Positions 17,919 to 27,131 of a DNA stretch of 64,000 nt are shown here, piece after piece. The notes under the pieces were generated by a model. That model was not told where the DNA came from, made no database searches, and saw nothing but the letters and a program-made list of their open reading frames with translations. The stretch's first letter is position 1. Each line of letters opens with the position of its first letter. The translations under genes were made by a program, and so were the position numbers. The stretch is from positions 2,604,001-2,668,000 of the forward strand of contig NC_008228.1 of the NCBI RefSeq assembly GCF_000014225.1. The letters are read 5' to 3'. The stretch is from Paraglaciecola sp. T6c. GTDB lineage: Bacteria; Pseudomonadota; Gammaproteobacteria; Enterobacterales; Alteromonadaceae.

Positions 17919-18338
17919 CTAACCGGCTATACGGTATCCATCTCTTAGCTGCATATCTATTGCGTTCAAAAGTTGAGAGCGATTGATTGTTCCTAATAAA
18001 TAACCGTCATCGTCAACGATTGGGTAAACCTTAGGTTTAGCGACTAACATTTTCTGCGCTTGTTCAATCACAGAGACGTAAGGACGAATTGAGATAACCT
18101 CCGTTTGCATGATGTCTTTCACCCGACAAACTTGCTCTCGGTAATAACTTGATTCGATCATTCTTACCAAACAGTCTTGCTCCGATAGGAAACCAACGAC
18201 TTTATTCTTTTCGTCAACAACCGGACCACCCGTTTGTCCACTTTGTAGTAAACGTTCGACGGCTTCGGCTACAGACATTTCTAGAGAAAAGGTAACAGGG
18301 CGACAATTCATATAATCGCTAACTCGTAATGATTGCAT
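17919..18338 (-). CDS. Stand-alone CBS-domain pair protein
   Basis: Two CBS domains fill this 139-residue protein. The first covers roughly residues 8-60 (YMNCRPVTFSLEMSVAEAV and GGPVVDEKNKVVGFLSEQD), and the second roughly 74-128 (DIMQTEVISIRPYVSVIEQA and YPIVDDDGYLLGTINRSQL). Such Bateman modules usually bind adenine nucleotides and regulate a partner protein, but no attached enzyme or channel is present and none is encoded alongside. The gene is divergent from sbcB with about 230 bases between. The function is unknown beyond ligand sensing. Confidence 0.85.
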   Translation of the reverse strand: MQSLRVSDYMNCRPVTFSLEMSVAEAVERLLQSGQTGGPVVDEKNKVVGFLSEQDCLVRMIESSYYREQVCRVKDIMQTEVISIRPYVSVIEQAQKMLVAKPKVYPIVDDDGYLLGTINRSQLLNAIDMQLRDGYRIAG

Positions 18339-18569
18339 AAATACTCCAAAGGTGAGCTACCATTTGAACAACAAATTGTTAACACACTTAGAGTTAAGCA
18401 CAAATTGTCGGTTTTAATAGGCTTTATAGGTAGTACTTTAGTTTGTGCGAGATAAATAAATACAATGTTCAATTAAATTACATAGTTATAAACAAAAAAC
18501 GGGGTTTAATTTGAGTTTGCAACGTAATTCTGTTGAGATCCCCTGAGAATCAAAACGATAAGGAATACT

Positions 18570-20000
18570 GTGTCTACACCATCGATATATTGGCACGATT
18601 ACGAAACATGGGGCGTTAATCCTCAAAAAGATCCTGCATGTCAGTTTGCTGGTATTCGAACCGACTTGGATCTGAACATCATTTCCCAGCCTTTGATGAT
18701 TTTCAACCAAATTCCAAATGATTATTTACCTAACCCACAGGCATGTTTGATCACAGGTATAACACCACAACATAGCTTGCGTGACGGCATGGTAGAGCCC
18801 GACTTTATCCAAAAGATACATCAAGAATTTTCGGCGCCTGAAACCTGTGTTGCTGGCTACAATAATATCCGTTTTGATGACGAAGTGACACGATACACTC
18901 TGTATCGAAACTTTTACGACCCCTACGGCCGCGAATGGCGCAATGGTAATAGTCGTTGGGATATTATCGATGTTGTTAGAGCCTGTTACGCACTTCGACC
19001 TGAGGGTATAGAGTGGCCATTAAAAGACGATGGTTCTCCTAGTTTTAAATTAGAAGATTTAAGCAAAGCGAATAACATTGAGCATGCTGCAGCCCATGAT
19101 GCCATGTCGGATGTACACGCCACGATTGGTATGGCAAAACTCGTCAAAACTGCGCAGCCAAAATTATACGATTATTTGTTTAATTTACGGTTTAAGAAAA
19201 ACGTTATTGCCCTTTTCGATATCAATGCACATACTCCTTTGGTACATATATCCTCAAAGCTACCAGCCATAAACGGGTGTTGTACGTGGATAGCCCCTGT
19301 TGCTCAACATCCTACTAATAAAAATGCTTTTATAGTGGTAAATCTAGCGTTAGACATTCAGCCTTTAATTGATTTGTCGGTGGACGAGATTATTGAAAAG
19401 CTCTACACCCCATCCAATATGCTTGAAGAAGGTGAACAACGTTTACCAATCAAATTAATTCATGTTAACAAAAGCCCTGTAATTGCTCCGGCTAAAACGT
19501 TAGATGAATCTAACGCGGCTAGACTCGGTATTAACCGAGAAGTGTGCCTAAGCAATCTAAAAGTACTCAAACAACACCCTGAGTTGGTTGCTAAACTGAT
19601 TGCGGTTCATAGCACGACTAGAGATAACAAAGAACAGGACGCTGACCATGCTCTTTATAGCGGCGCATTCTTTAGTCCAAAAGATCGGGCTTTGATGGAT
19701 CAAGTGTTACACAGTAGCACTGAACAATTGGCCGACCTTACACTCCCCTTTGAAGATCCTAGATTAGACAATCTGCTGTTTTATTATAAAGGTCGAAATT
19801 TCCCCACATCGTTGAATGAGCAAGAACTGCAACGCTGGCAAAATCACCGTAAGTTCCGCTTGTTGGATGATACGTCACCGTCCAGTATTACGATGACGGA
19901 TTACGTACAAACCTTAGAGTTACTCAGCGAACAGTATCAATCTAATAACGACAAATTAGCCATACTTAAAGCGTTATATACATACGCTGAACAACTTTAA
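18570..20000 (+). CDS. sbcB: Exodeoxyribonuclease I (SbcB)
   Basis: This 476-residue protein matches the 475-residue E. coli exonuclease I. DEDDh residues are seen in WHDYETWG (motif I), AGYNNIRFDDE (motif II) and AHDAMSDVHA (motif III). LITGITPQ and the C-terminal exonuclease I-specific domain are also present. It digests single-stranded DNA 3' to 5' in recombination and mismatch repair. The start is a GTG at 18570 with AAGGA upstream; no better ATG exists. No sbcC/D or recombination gene is adjacent. Confidence 0.95.
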   Translation: MSTPSIYWHDYETWGVNPQKDPACQFAGIRTDLDLNIISQPLMIFNQIPNDYLPNPQACLITGITPQHSLRDGMVEPDFIQKIHQEFSAPETCVAGYNNIRFDDEVTRYTLYRNFYDPYGREWRNGNSRWDIIDVVRACYALRPEGIEWPLKDDGSPSFKLEDLSKANNIEHAAAHDAMSDVHATIGMAKLVKTAQPKLYDYLFNLRFKKNVIALFDINAHTPLVHISSKLPAINGCCTWIAPVAQHPTNKNAFIVVNLALDIQPLIDLSVDEIIEKLYTPSNMLEEGEQRLPIKLIHVNKSPVIAPAKTLDESNAARLGINREVCLSNLKVLKQHPELVAKLIAVHSTTRDNKEQDADHALYSGAFFSPKDRALMDQVLHSSTEQLADLTLPFEDPRLDNLLFYYKGRNFPTSLNEQELQRWQNHRKFRLLDDTSPSSITMTDYVQTLELLSEQYQSNNDKLAILKALYTYAEQL

Positions 20001-20150
20001 GCAAGCTATTAATCACTGTATATTTCTAAATAATCATGCATTGTGGATTATGACCGATAATAAACACAGTGATGTCGAGTTTATCTAAGTATTTGAGATT
20101 GTGGGTTGTAATGATGAAGTGTTTCAATATTTATAATGTAGGTGATTAAA

Positions 20151-21809
20151 ATGGATGGAATAACCCTAACGGTTGATGAAACAAATACGCACCTTAGTGC
20201 GCACATTAACCCACAAGAGTTGGACGGTAAAATTGATTTTAAAAGCGTGTTGCAGGTTATAAAGAAAAGCGAGTACGCCGAGTTTTATCTGAATGATGAT
20301 GCTATCCAAACGTTATTAGCCGATACACAAACAGCAATTAAAACAGAAGCCAGCGGAACGCTCGTGGAGCGCGTAGGCGAACGGCAAGATAACGAGATTA
20401 GATGTAAGGTTGAAGAAGGCCAATTAAGCGCTAGTATGACGATCACAAAAGGCTACGGTGCACCTCTTTTAACCCTAACTGACTTAGTCGCACTTGCAAA
20501 CAAAAGTAATATCGTACGCGGGTTGAGCACTAAACGTCTGAAGGCATTGCATCAATCTTATCTATCCTCAGCCTCGGGAGAATCTGTCAGTGCGACAATC
20601 GCCAAAGGTTTGCCGCCTAAAACAGGCCGTTCATCAAAGCTAAAACCGCTAGTACAAAATGCATTAGATCGCATATTGCGTCCTCAATCATCTCATCACG
20701 GTCGTGTTGATATGCGCAATTTAGGCGACATTATATGTGTAAAAGTCGGCACCGAATTATTGCGCAGAATGCCTCCCTCTGATGGTCGTTCAGGTTATAC
20801 CGTTACGGGTGAAACTATCCGCCCTAAAGCGGGGGAATGGATAACATTCAGGCCAGGTGATGGCACCATGATAAGCGATAAGGACGAGAATCTACTTATC
20901 GCAGAAATTTCAGGCATGCCTAAATTTAAAGATCAAAAGATGTGGGTAGACGATACCTATATCTGTAAAGGCGTTAACGTCGGTACAGGCAATGTCAACT
21001 ATGACGGTGCGGTTTTGGTCAATGGCGATATCACAGAAAAAATGGAAATTATTGCAACCGGCGATGTAACCGTTAACGGTTTTGTTGAGTCTGCCACTAT
21101 TCGTGCTGGTGGCGATATCATAATTACCGAAGGCGCAATGGGCAAAGTGAATGATGCTGGAACCGAGTACAGTACCACGTTGCGCGCAAAAGGCAGTATT
21201 CATATTCAACATGGTCAAGGGCTGGATATAAAATGTGACGGTGGTGTAACCATTGGTCGTCAATTAGCGTTTAGTAAAGTCGTATGTCGACAGGAAATGT
21301 TTGTTGGTCCGATTGATAAACCTAATGGAAATTTATTTGCGTGTTCTATCTTCAGTCAAAACCGAGTTCAAGCAGGTACGTTTGGCGCTGTTTCTGGTAG
21401 TAATCTAACGTTAGATTTCAGCGATGGGTTTAATTCACTTCTAGCGCGTAAAGACTCGCTGGACGAATTGGTTAGGCAAATTCGCCAAAACTGTAGTCGT
21501 CACGAAGATCGCATGAAGCTTATCCACAGCAAATTTATTCCTGATGACCTGAGGGACAAAGTCAGTGCAGCTCAAGAACTATTCGAAAACGAACACCAGT
21601 TAATGCAATGGCTTGAACGTAAGGCAGTTGAGCTTGCAGCAAATAAAGACGACTACCAGCAACGGATCATGGTATCGGCAAATAAACGTATTTACCCAGG
21701 TGTTGTCGTTAAGCTAAACAACCGTACTTGGCGAGCAGACAGAGAGTATGGAAAAGCGAATGTAAGTTTTCATGGCCACCAGTGGCATTGTGAAGCGGTC
21801 ACTACTTAA
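20151..21809 (+). CDS. FapA-family (DUF342) polymer-forming protein
   Basis: The 552-residue protein has the FapA/DUF342 organisation. A variable N-terminal domain is followed by a central region with repeated short beta turns rich in glycine (GRSGYTVTGE, VLVNGDITEKMEIIATGDVTVNGFV, IRAGGDIII, LRAKGSIHI), read as a right-handed beta-helix. A C-terminal coiled-coil-like part (about residues 430-510) comes last. In Vibrio, FapA affects flagellar assembly and glucose-dependent motility control; in most bacteria the role is unknown. No flagellar gene is near. The ATG at 20151 has AGGTGA at ideal distance; the GTG at 20142 overlaps that site. A terminator follows. Confidence 0.8.
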   Translation: MDGITLTVDETNTHLSAHINPQELDGKIDFKSVLQVIKKSEYAEFYLNDDAIQTLLADTQTAIKTEASGTLVERVGERQDNEIRCKVEEGQLSASMTITKGYGAPLLTLTDLVALANKSNIVRGLSTKRLKALHQSYLSSASGESVSATIAKGLPPKTGRSSKLKPLVQNALDRILRPQSSHHGRVDMRNLGDIICVKVGTELLRRMPPSDGRSGYTVTGETIRPKAGEWITFRPGDGTMISDKDENLLIAEISGMPKFKDQKMWVDDTYICKGVNVGTGNVNYDGAVLVNGDITEKMEIIATGDVTVNGFVESATIRAGGDIIITEGAMGKVNDAGTEYSTTLRAKGSIHIQHGQGLDIKCDGGVTIGRQLAFSKVVCRQEMFVGPIDKPNGNLFACSIFSQNRVQAGTFGAVSGSNLTLDFSDGFNSLLARKDSLDELVRQIRQNCSRHEDRMKLIHSKFIPDDLRDKVSAAQELFENEHQLMQWLERKAVELAANKDDYQQRIMVSANKRIYPGVVVKLNNRTWRADREYGKANVSFHGHQWHCEAVTT

Positions 21810-21850
21810 CGAACGATGAGTTGTGCCAGTTCCACCTAGTGCGATTAACA

Positions 21851-21877
21851 AAAAACGGCGCTATACACGCCGTTTTT
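21851..21877. terminator. Terminator between the FapA-type gene and the small lipoprotein
   Basis: AAAAACGGCG (21851-21860) pairs with CGCCGTTTTT (21868-21877) around a seven-base loop. With A and T runs on both flanks it can serve the plus-strand FapA-family gene and the convergent minus-strand lipoprotein gene. Confidence 0.85.
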
Positions 21878-21904
21878 CGATAATTTTATGACTAAAACAC
21901 GTTA

Positions 21905-22168
21905 TTAGGACTGCTTCTTGGCATTTTCGATAGAGCGCTTAATAGATTCAACCTGAGCTTCACATTCACGTTTATTTTCACCTAACATATCCGCGCACTT
22001 TTGGCCCTCTCTAGGTTTTGTTTTGACTACGCCTGAAAAGATGGCAGAAGCTGCACATCCGGGTGCCCCATCGCATGTATCCGGTGCAGGAGCATGATAG
22101 CCATAGGGATACGAACAAGCGGTTAACCCGCTAATGGTCAAAAGTATCAATAGAGTTCTTATTTTCAT
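21905..22168 (-). CDS. Small putative lipoprotein of unknown function
   Basis: An 87-residue protein with a signal peptide and lipobox LTAC (Cys18 in SGLTACSYPYG). The mature part has four further cysteines, at DTCDGAPGCAAS, QKCAD and RECEAQ, which could form two disulfides in the periplasm, and a charged C-terminal helix (AQVESIKRSIENAKK). I do not recognise a named family. It stands alone between a bidirectional terminator and a dehydrogenase gene. Confidence 0.75.
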   Translation of the reverse strand: MKIRTLLILLTISGLTACSYPYGYHAPAPDTCDGAPGCAASAIFSGVVKTKPREGQKCADMLGENKRECEAQVESIKRSIENAKKQS

Positions 22169-22294
22169 AACGATTCCTTGTATTTTATTAGGTTTCTTAA
22201 CCTTTCGGTCGCTGGTGTTCGTTAAGAGTGCTAACCATAAAAAGACTTAACTAACGATAAACAATAAAACAACATCATCTGGCGTTGAAGCTTA

Positions 22295-23167
22295 TCAATG
22301 GCTTTTCAAACGAGTCAGTAAACTCGAAGTATCAAACCGACTCCCGCCCTGGCGTTGCACGTCAGCATAAAACTGGTCAACTAGCGCTGTCAGCGGCAGT
22401 GTGCTTCCGTTTTTTCTAGACTCATCAAGAGCAATCCCTAAATCCTTACGCATCCAATCTACTGCGAAACCAAAGTCGTACTCGCCCGCTAACATGGTTT
22501 TTGAGCGATTATCCATCTGCCATGATTGAGCTGCTCCTTGAGAGATAACATCGATGACCGACTCACAATCGAGCCCGGCATTTTGACCAAAGTGAAGCGC
22601 TTCAGCTAACCCTTGTACCACACCAGCGATACAAATTTGATTCATCATTTTTGCAAGTTGACCACTGCCTATTGAACCGAGTAATCGACTGAATTTAGCA
22701 TAGGATGCAATGATAGGCTCCACTTGAGTAAAACTCGATTCGTCACCACCTAGCATGATTGTTAATTGTCCGTTTTCAGCCCCAGCTTGCCCGCCAGAAA
22801 CGGGGGCATCTAAAAATGCCACCCCTTGGTGTGCCGATAATGTTGCAATTTCACGCGCCACATCCGCTGAAGCCGTTGTATGATCTACGATAATAGCCCC
22901 CTCTTTTGCGGTTGCTAAAATCCCGGTTTCTCCACAAACTACCGAACGCAAATCATCGTCATTACCAACACATATAAATATGATGTCAGCGTCTTTCGCC
23001 GCTTTGGCTGGGGTACTTTGTGATAGACCATCAAAACGCGCTAACCACTCCTGTGCTTTTGATTGAGTACGATTGTATACCGTGACTTCATAACCGGCTT
23101 TAGCAAGATGTCCAGCCATTGGAAAGCCCATTACACCGAGTCCAATAAACGCTATTTTTGTTGTCAT
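22295..23167 (-). CDS. NAD(P)-dependent beta-hydroxyacid dehydrogenase (3-hydroxyisobutyrate/tartronate semialdehyde reductase family)
   Basis: A 290-residue oxidoreductase with N-terminal GLGVMGFPMAGHLAKAG (dinucleotide fold), the substrate motif FLDAPVSGGQAGAENG near residue 118 and the catalytic lysine in GQLAKMMNQ near 170. Members oxidise 3-hydroxyisobutyrate or reduce tartronate semialdehyde to D-glycerate; sequence alone does not separate these. Valine-catabolism or glyoxylate-carboligase genes are not adjacent, so the substrate is open. It is divergent from the glutathione peroxidase gene, with 76 bases between. Confidence 0.85.
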   Translation of the reverse strand: MTTKIAFIGLGVMGFPMAGHLAKAGYEVTVYNRTQSKAQEWLARFDGLSQSTPAKAAKDADIIFICVGNDDDLRSVVCGETGILATAKEGAIIVDHTTASADVAREIATLSAHQGVAFLDAPVSGGQAGAENGQLTIMLGGDESSFTQVEPIIASYAKFSRLLGSIGSGQLAKMMNQICIAGVVQGLAEALHFGQNAGLDCESVIDVISQGAAQSWQMDNRSKTMLAGEYDFGFAVDWMRKDLGIALDESRKNGSTLPLTALVDQFYADVQRQGGSRFDTSSLLTRLKSH

Positions 23168-23243
23168 AATGATGCTTTAAATCCTTGATAGTTTTCGTAA
23201 AAATGCCACTATATTACATCGCTTTAAAAACCGGAATTAAACC

Positions 23244-23729
23244 GTGAATAACATTTACCAATTTGCTGCAAAACACAACAACGGCCATGCCCTTTCAATG
23301 GATATATATCACGGTAAGGTGCTCTTGATTGTGAATACAGCAAGTAAGTGTGGATTTACGCCGCAATATGATGGATTGCAATCATTGCAGGAAACCTATG
23401 CCACGCAAGGGTTCGAGGTGCTGGGCTTTCCGTGTGATCAATTTGGGCATCAAGAGCCAGGTAATGATGAGGAAATTGAACAATTTTGTACAACTCATTT
23501 TTCTGTTTCTTTTCCGCTATTTGCCAAGGTTGAAGTGAATGGCATTAATGCACACCCCTTATTCATGTACTTAAAGAAACATGCCCCAGGTATTTTTGGA
23601 TCGACCCGCATCAAATGGAATTTCACCAAATTCTTAGTCGATTCACACGGTAACGTGGTTAAGCGCTATTCGCCTAAAACCAAGCCGGAACAGATTAAAA
23701 AGGACATTGAAGCGCTATTAAGCGCATAA
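23244..23729 (+). CDS. Glutathione peroxidase-family thiol peroxidase (BtuE type)
   Basis: This 161-residue protein has the peroxidase motif NTASKCGFTPQYDGL with Cys36 in place of selenocysteine, then LGFPCDQFGHQEPG (Cys64, Gln70) and the tryptophan in IKWNFTKFL, together forming the catalytic set. Bacterial cysteine enzymes of this type often use thioredoxin as reductant rather than glutathione. It reduces hydrogen peroxide and organic hydroperoxides. The start is GTG at 23244, immediately before the family N-terminus; the ribosome site is weak. It is convergent with cmoM, 14 bases apart. Confidence 0.9.
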   Translation: MNNIYQFAAKHNNGHALSMDIYHGKVLLIVNTASKCGFTPQYDGLQSLQETYATQGFEVLGFPCDQFGHQEPGNDEEIEQFCTTHFSVSFPLFAKVEVNGINAHPLFMYLKKHAPGIFGSTRIKWNFTKFLVDSHGNVVKRYSPKTKPEQIKKDIEALLSA

Positions 23730-23743
23730 CAGTAACTTACTCT

Positions 23744-24502
23744 TCAGGCGTCTCTGCGCATAAGAATGTGGAAGTATTTGCCTAACCACATATAAGGCTC
23801 TTTATCACCGAATGCCATTTCGGCTTCTTTGAGTTGTTCATAGTGACTTAGTTGCATTGTGGGGTCTTTTAAGTAGTCGTGAAAGCAGCGGATCCCCGCC
23901 GTAGATATAATCGAAACGGGCTGTTTCTGCAAAAAATCAATCACAGCTCTGGGTTGAAGCGGTTTGTTCGGACTCAGGCGTACCCGATTCTTCACCTTCA
24001 TGCCTTGTTTAACGTAATCAAAATTTCCATAGAGTAAGTTGCCGAGCATTTGCGCATCTTTGTTAAAGAACGTCAGCGAAAAATAGCCGCCAATTTTCGT
24101 CATCGAAATTAGTTTTCGAACATTAACATAAGGATCATTTAACCATTCGAGTACAGCATGGCAAATGACTAAATCATATTCACAATCAGGTAAGCCTAAT
24201 ATATCGCTATGAATCACTGAAAGCGCGCTAGACTCACTGCATTTTTGCTTAGCGATGGCTAGTGCCTCATTTGAAATGTCACTCAAGGTTACATTCACGC
24301 CCGACTGAAGCAGTACCCGTGACATTTCACCTGTGCCACCACCGGCGTCAAGGGCGATGCTTAATGTTGAAAAATCGATATTTTTGCGTAAATGATATTG
24401 AAGTAACTCGTGGCGCAAGCGACCTTTGGTTGTTCCATAAATGTTCTTTTCAAACTTATCTGCAATGGCATCAAAATTTTGATCACGCTTTTCGCTGTGC
24501 AT
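23744..24502 (-). CDS. cmoM: tRNA 5-carboxymethoxyuridine methyltransferase CmoM
   Basis: A class I SAM methyltransferase of 252 residues. The N-terminus RDQNFDAIADKFEKNIYGTTKGRLR is distinctive for CmoM (formerly YcbA/SmtA). The SAM loop is ALDAGGGTGEMSR, then ICHAVLEWLNDPYVNVRKL and GNFDYVKQGMKVKNRVRLSPN. CmoM methylates cmo5U at the tRNA wobble position to mcmo5U. It follows the Nif3-like gene after 37 bases, a probable two-gene operon. Confidence 0.93.
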   Translation of the reverse strand: MHSEKRDQNFDAIADKFEKNIYGTTKGRLRHELLQYHLRKNIDFSTLSIALDAGGGTGEMSRVLLQSGVNVTLSDISNEALAIAKQKCSESSALSVIHSDILGLPDCEYDLVICHAVLEWLNDPYVNVRKLISMTKIGGYFSLTFFNKDAQMLGNLLYGNFDYVKQGMKVKNRVRLSPNKPLQPRAVIDFLQKQPVSIISTAGIRCFHDYLKDPTMQLSHYEQLKEAEMAFGDKEPYMWLGKYFHILMRRDA

Positions 24503-24539
24503 CCGTATTCTCGTTAAAATGTGGTCAATCTATTGGGTG

Positions 24540-25301
24540 CTAAGCGGGATTGGGTATATCAATAAACTCTGCGTTCAGTAGTGTTTTGGCGTCGAGATAC
24601 TCAGCTATCGCCTTTGCGCCATAGCGCTCTGTGGCATGGTGCCCAGCGGCATAAAAATGAATATTCATTTCTCTGGCGCTATGGATAGTTTGCTCAGAGA
24701 CTTCTCCGGTAATAAATGCATCAAAGCCCGCACGTGCTGCCGCTTCAATGTACCCTTGCCCACCGCCCGTGCACCAGGCAACACTCTTAATCAGGTCAGA
24801 GTCAGCACCTTCATGTAGCGGTACACGCCCTAATATACTGACCAACTTGTCGGATAGGGCTCGCGCCGACATAGCGGGTTCGAGCCGTCCCTGCATAACG
24901 ATCCCCTCTGGAGACTCAGACAGTAACGGACTGATTTGTGCCATATTCAGCAGTTTTCCTAGTTGAGCGTTGTTGCCCAATACGTCGTGTATATCGAGAG
25001 GTAAGTGGTAGGCATATAGGTTGATATCGTTCTTAATTAACGCAGCTATGCGCTTTTTCTTCATCCCACAGATATTTGCCGCTTCACCTTTCCAAAAGAA
25101 ACCATGATGTACAAAAATCGCATCGGCATTTAATTGTATTGCTTTATCAATGAGTGCTTGTGAAGCAGTCACACCACACACGACTTTTTGAATCTGCGTT
25201 TTGCCTTCGACTTGTAAACCGTTTGGACAAAAATCTTGCACTCTTTCGGGCTTTAAAAGTTCATTTAAGTAGCTAAGTAACGCCACATTAGTCATGCTCA
25301 T
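24540..25301 (-). CDS. Nif3-like dinuclear metal centre protein (YbgI family)
   Basis: This 253-residue protein has the family's DFCPNGLQVEG, VVCGVTASQALIDKAI, ADAIFVHHGFFWKG and C-terminal EVSEQTIHSAREMNIHFYAAGHHATERYG segments. The histidines and acidic residues in HHG and GHHATE coordinate two metal ions. Members form toroidal hexamers. Proposed roles include GTP cyclohydrolase-like or lysine-specific hydrolase activities, none firmly established. It is followed by cmoM. The start is ATG at 25301; a second ATG two codons later is equally possible. Confidence 0.9.
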   Translation of the reverse strand: MSMTNVALLSYLNELLKPERVQDFCPNGLQVEGKTQIQKVVCGVTASQALIDKAIQLNADAIFVHHGFFWKGEAANICGMKKKRIAALIKNDINLYAYHLPLDIHDVLGNNAQLGKLLNMAQISPLLSESPEGIVMQGRLEPAMSARALSDKLVSILGRVPLHEGADSDLIKSVAWCTGGGQGYIEAAARAGFDAFITGEVSEQTIHSAREMNIHFYAAGHHATERYGAKAIAEYLDAKTLLNAEFIDIPNPA

Positions 25302-25337
25302 AAATCACAAACCTATACAAAATTGCGTTCGACTATG

Positions 25338-25374
25338 ACAGCACTCAATGACTTAGTGAATCACTGAGTGCTGT
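25338..25374. repeat. Inverted repeat downstream of the photolyase gene
   Basis: ACAGCACTCA (25338-25347) and TGAGTGCTGT (25365-25374) are perfect complements, and the 17 bases between contain a smaller AGTGA/TCACT pair. No T run follows on either side. It lies between phrB and the Nif3-like gene and may act as a terminator or RNA-stabilising hairpin. Confidence 0.45.
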
Positions 25375-25461
25375 ACGAATGTGGCGCATTATAGGGTAAT
25401 TTTCCCAAAGAAACAGTAACCGTAACGGGCTTGAAATACGAAATAATAACAAATATACAGA

Positions 25462-26907
25462 TCACTTTAAGGCGGCTAAAAAGCCTTTAAATTGTTCTTT
25501 TGTACGCATAACAGATGCTTTGTGCTCAACGATAGGTAATGCATAGCCTATCCGTTGGACGTCACAGTGTTTACTGGGTTCATGTATTTGCTTAGGACTT
25601 AAATGTTCAAGTTCAGGCAACCACGTTTTAATAAACTCCCCTTTAGGATCAAATCGTTCGCTTTGGGTCGTAGGGTTGAAAATTCTAAAGTACGGCGCTG
25701 CATCAGTGCCAACCGATGCGCTCCACTGCCAGCCACCATTATTCGAAGCATAATCACCGTCAATCAACTGACTCATGAAATAGTCTTCAGCCCACTTCCA
25801 AGGTAATAAAAGATGCTTACAATAAAAGCTCGCCACTATCATACGTAAACGATTATGCATCCAACCGGTTTCTCGCAACGCGATCATTGCTGCATCGACA
25901 ATCGGATAACCTGTCTTGCCTGCTTTCCATGCGTCGAAATGGTGTTGGTTACTTTCCCATTTAAAGTGTTGATAATGCTTTTGAAAAGGTAACCCACGGC
26001 TGACATGGGGGAAGTGATACATTACGTAGCGATAGAAATCGCGCCAAGCAATTTCTTTTATCCAAGTGTAGGCCCCGTGTTCTAGTGACAAAGCATCATC
26101 GCCGTACTCTTGTAATACATGAAATAAACACTGCGCTGGACTCAGGGCCCCGATAGATAGATAAGGGGAGACCTTACTGGTACCGTCTACTGACGGAATA
26201 TCCCGATTTTTTGGGTATACTGGGGAAAATTCGATGATAAATGCATTCAGTTTTTTAGTTATTTTAGCCGCGGTGGTTGGCCAATTGGTCGAAAACTCCT
26301 TACTGATTTCTATCTCATTTGTTTTTAATAATGAATCGATTTGGATGCTGTCGTTTGCTGATTGGCTCAGACCAGTATCACTGGCTTTATGATTATCTGG
26401 TACACCGGGTAATTGCTGTAAGGTCGTGTCTAACCAACGCTTAAAATAGGGCGTGAAAACTTTATACGGCTCATTTTTAAGGTTCATTATTTCAGTGGGT
26501 TTCACTAAACAAGTGTCGTGAAACATGGCGAGGGGGATATCAATCTTTTTAAGAATATTCTTAACAGCCAAGTCACGCTGGCGTTCATCCCATTCATATT
26601 CAGCGTTGCAATAAACATGAGTGACGCCAATTTTGGTGCAAATATCCTTGAGGCGAACGGGGATCGCTTGGTAAATACTCCCCTCAATAACCTGCAATTC
26701 TATGTTACGTTCGGCCAACTCTTTATGCAGATTTACTAAACGCTGATATATGAGGGCTACCTTGTGGCTGGACAGATTATAAGTGTCCCATTGCTCCTTG
26801 GTGGTAAAGTAAACCGCCGTCACATTATCGTGATTATCAACTGCATAATCTATCGCGCTATTCCACTTACTTCTTAAATCAGTTCTTAACCAAACTAGTG
26901 CACTCAC
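25462..26907 (-). CDS. phrB: Deoxyribodipyrimidine photolyase (class I CPD photolyase)
   Basis: The product, 481 residues, has an N-terminal antenna-chromophore domain (SALVWLRTDLR, then LQVIEGSIYQAIPVRLKDI). The FAD domain includes WIKEIAWRDFYRYVMYHFPH, GKTGYPIVDAAMIALRETGW, MHNRLRMIVASFYCKHLL and GDYASNNGGWQWSASVGTDA. Those are the flavin and DNA-lesion binding motifs of bacterial CPD photolyases, which split pyrimidine dimers using blue light. Length and motifs are complete. A cryptochrome-like role is unlikely given the intact NGGWQW stretch. Confidence 0.94.
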   Translation of the reverse strand: MSALVWLRTDLRSKWNSAIDYAVDNHDNVTAVYFTTKEQWDTYNLSSHKVALIYQRLVNLHKELAERNIELQVIEGSIYQAIPVRLKDICTKIGVTHVYCNAEYEWDERQRDLAVKNILKKIDIPLAMFHDTCLVKPTEIMNLKNEPYKVFTPYFKRWLDTTLQQLPGVPDNHKASDTGLSQSANDSIQIDSLLKTNEIEISKEFSTNWPTTAAKITKKLNAFIIEFSPVYPKNRDIPSVDGTSKVSPYLSIGALSPAQCLFHVLQEYGDDALSLEHGAYTWIKEIAWRDFYRYVMYHFPHVSRGLPFQKHYQHFKWESNQHHFDAWKAGKTGYPIVDAAMIALRETGWMHNRLRMIVASFYCKHLLLPWKWAEDYFMSQLIDGDYASNNGGWQWSASVGTDAAPYFRIFNPTTQSERFDPKGEFIKTWLPELEHLSPKQIHEPSKHCDVQRIGYALPIVEHKASVMRTKEQFKGFLAALK

Positions 26908-27073
26908 GTCCGTCCCTTTTTAATCCAAATTAAACGATTTCTCTAACGGACATACGAAACTTGATCAAAACACGATCACTTCAAATAGCAGAATTCTATT
27001 ATTGCGTAGTACTTACTATATTTTCCATCACATCATAAAAACGATTTGAGTGAAATATGCTCGTAAAAAATGC

Positions 27074-27115
27074 AAAAAAAAAGCCTTGTTACGGATTATC
27101 GTAACAAGGCTTTTT
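27074..27115 (-). terminator. Strong terminator after the TonB receptor gene
   Basis: AAGCCTTGTTACG (27081-27093) pairs with CGTAACAAGGCTT (27100-27112) around a six-base loop, with a run of nine A on the plus strand (27074-27082) that reads as U on the minus-strand transcript. It is 17 bases after the receptor stop. Confidence 0.92.
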
Positions 27116-27131
27116 ATAAGCTACTGTATGT

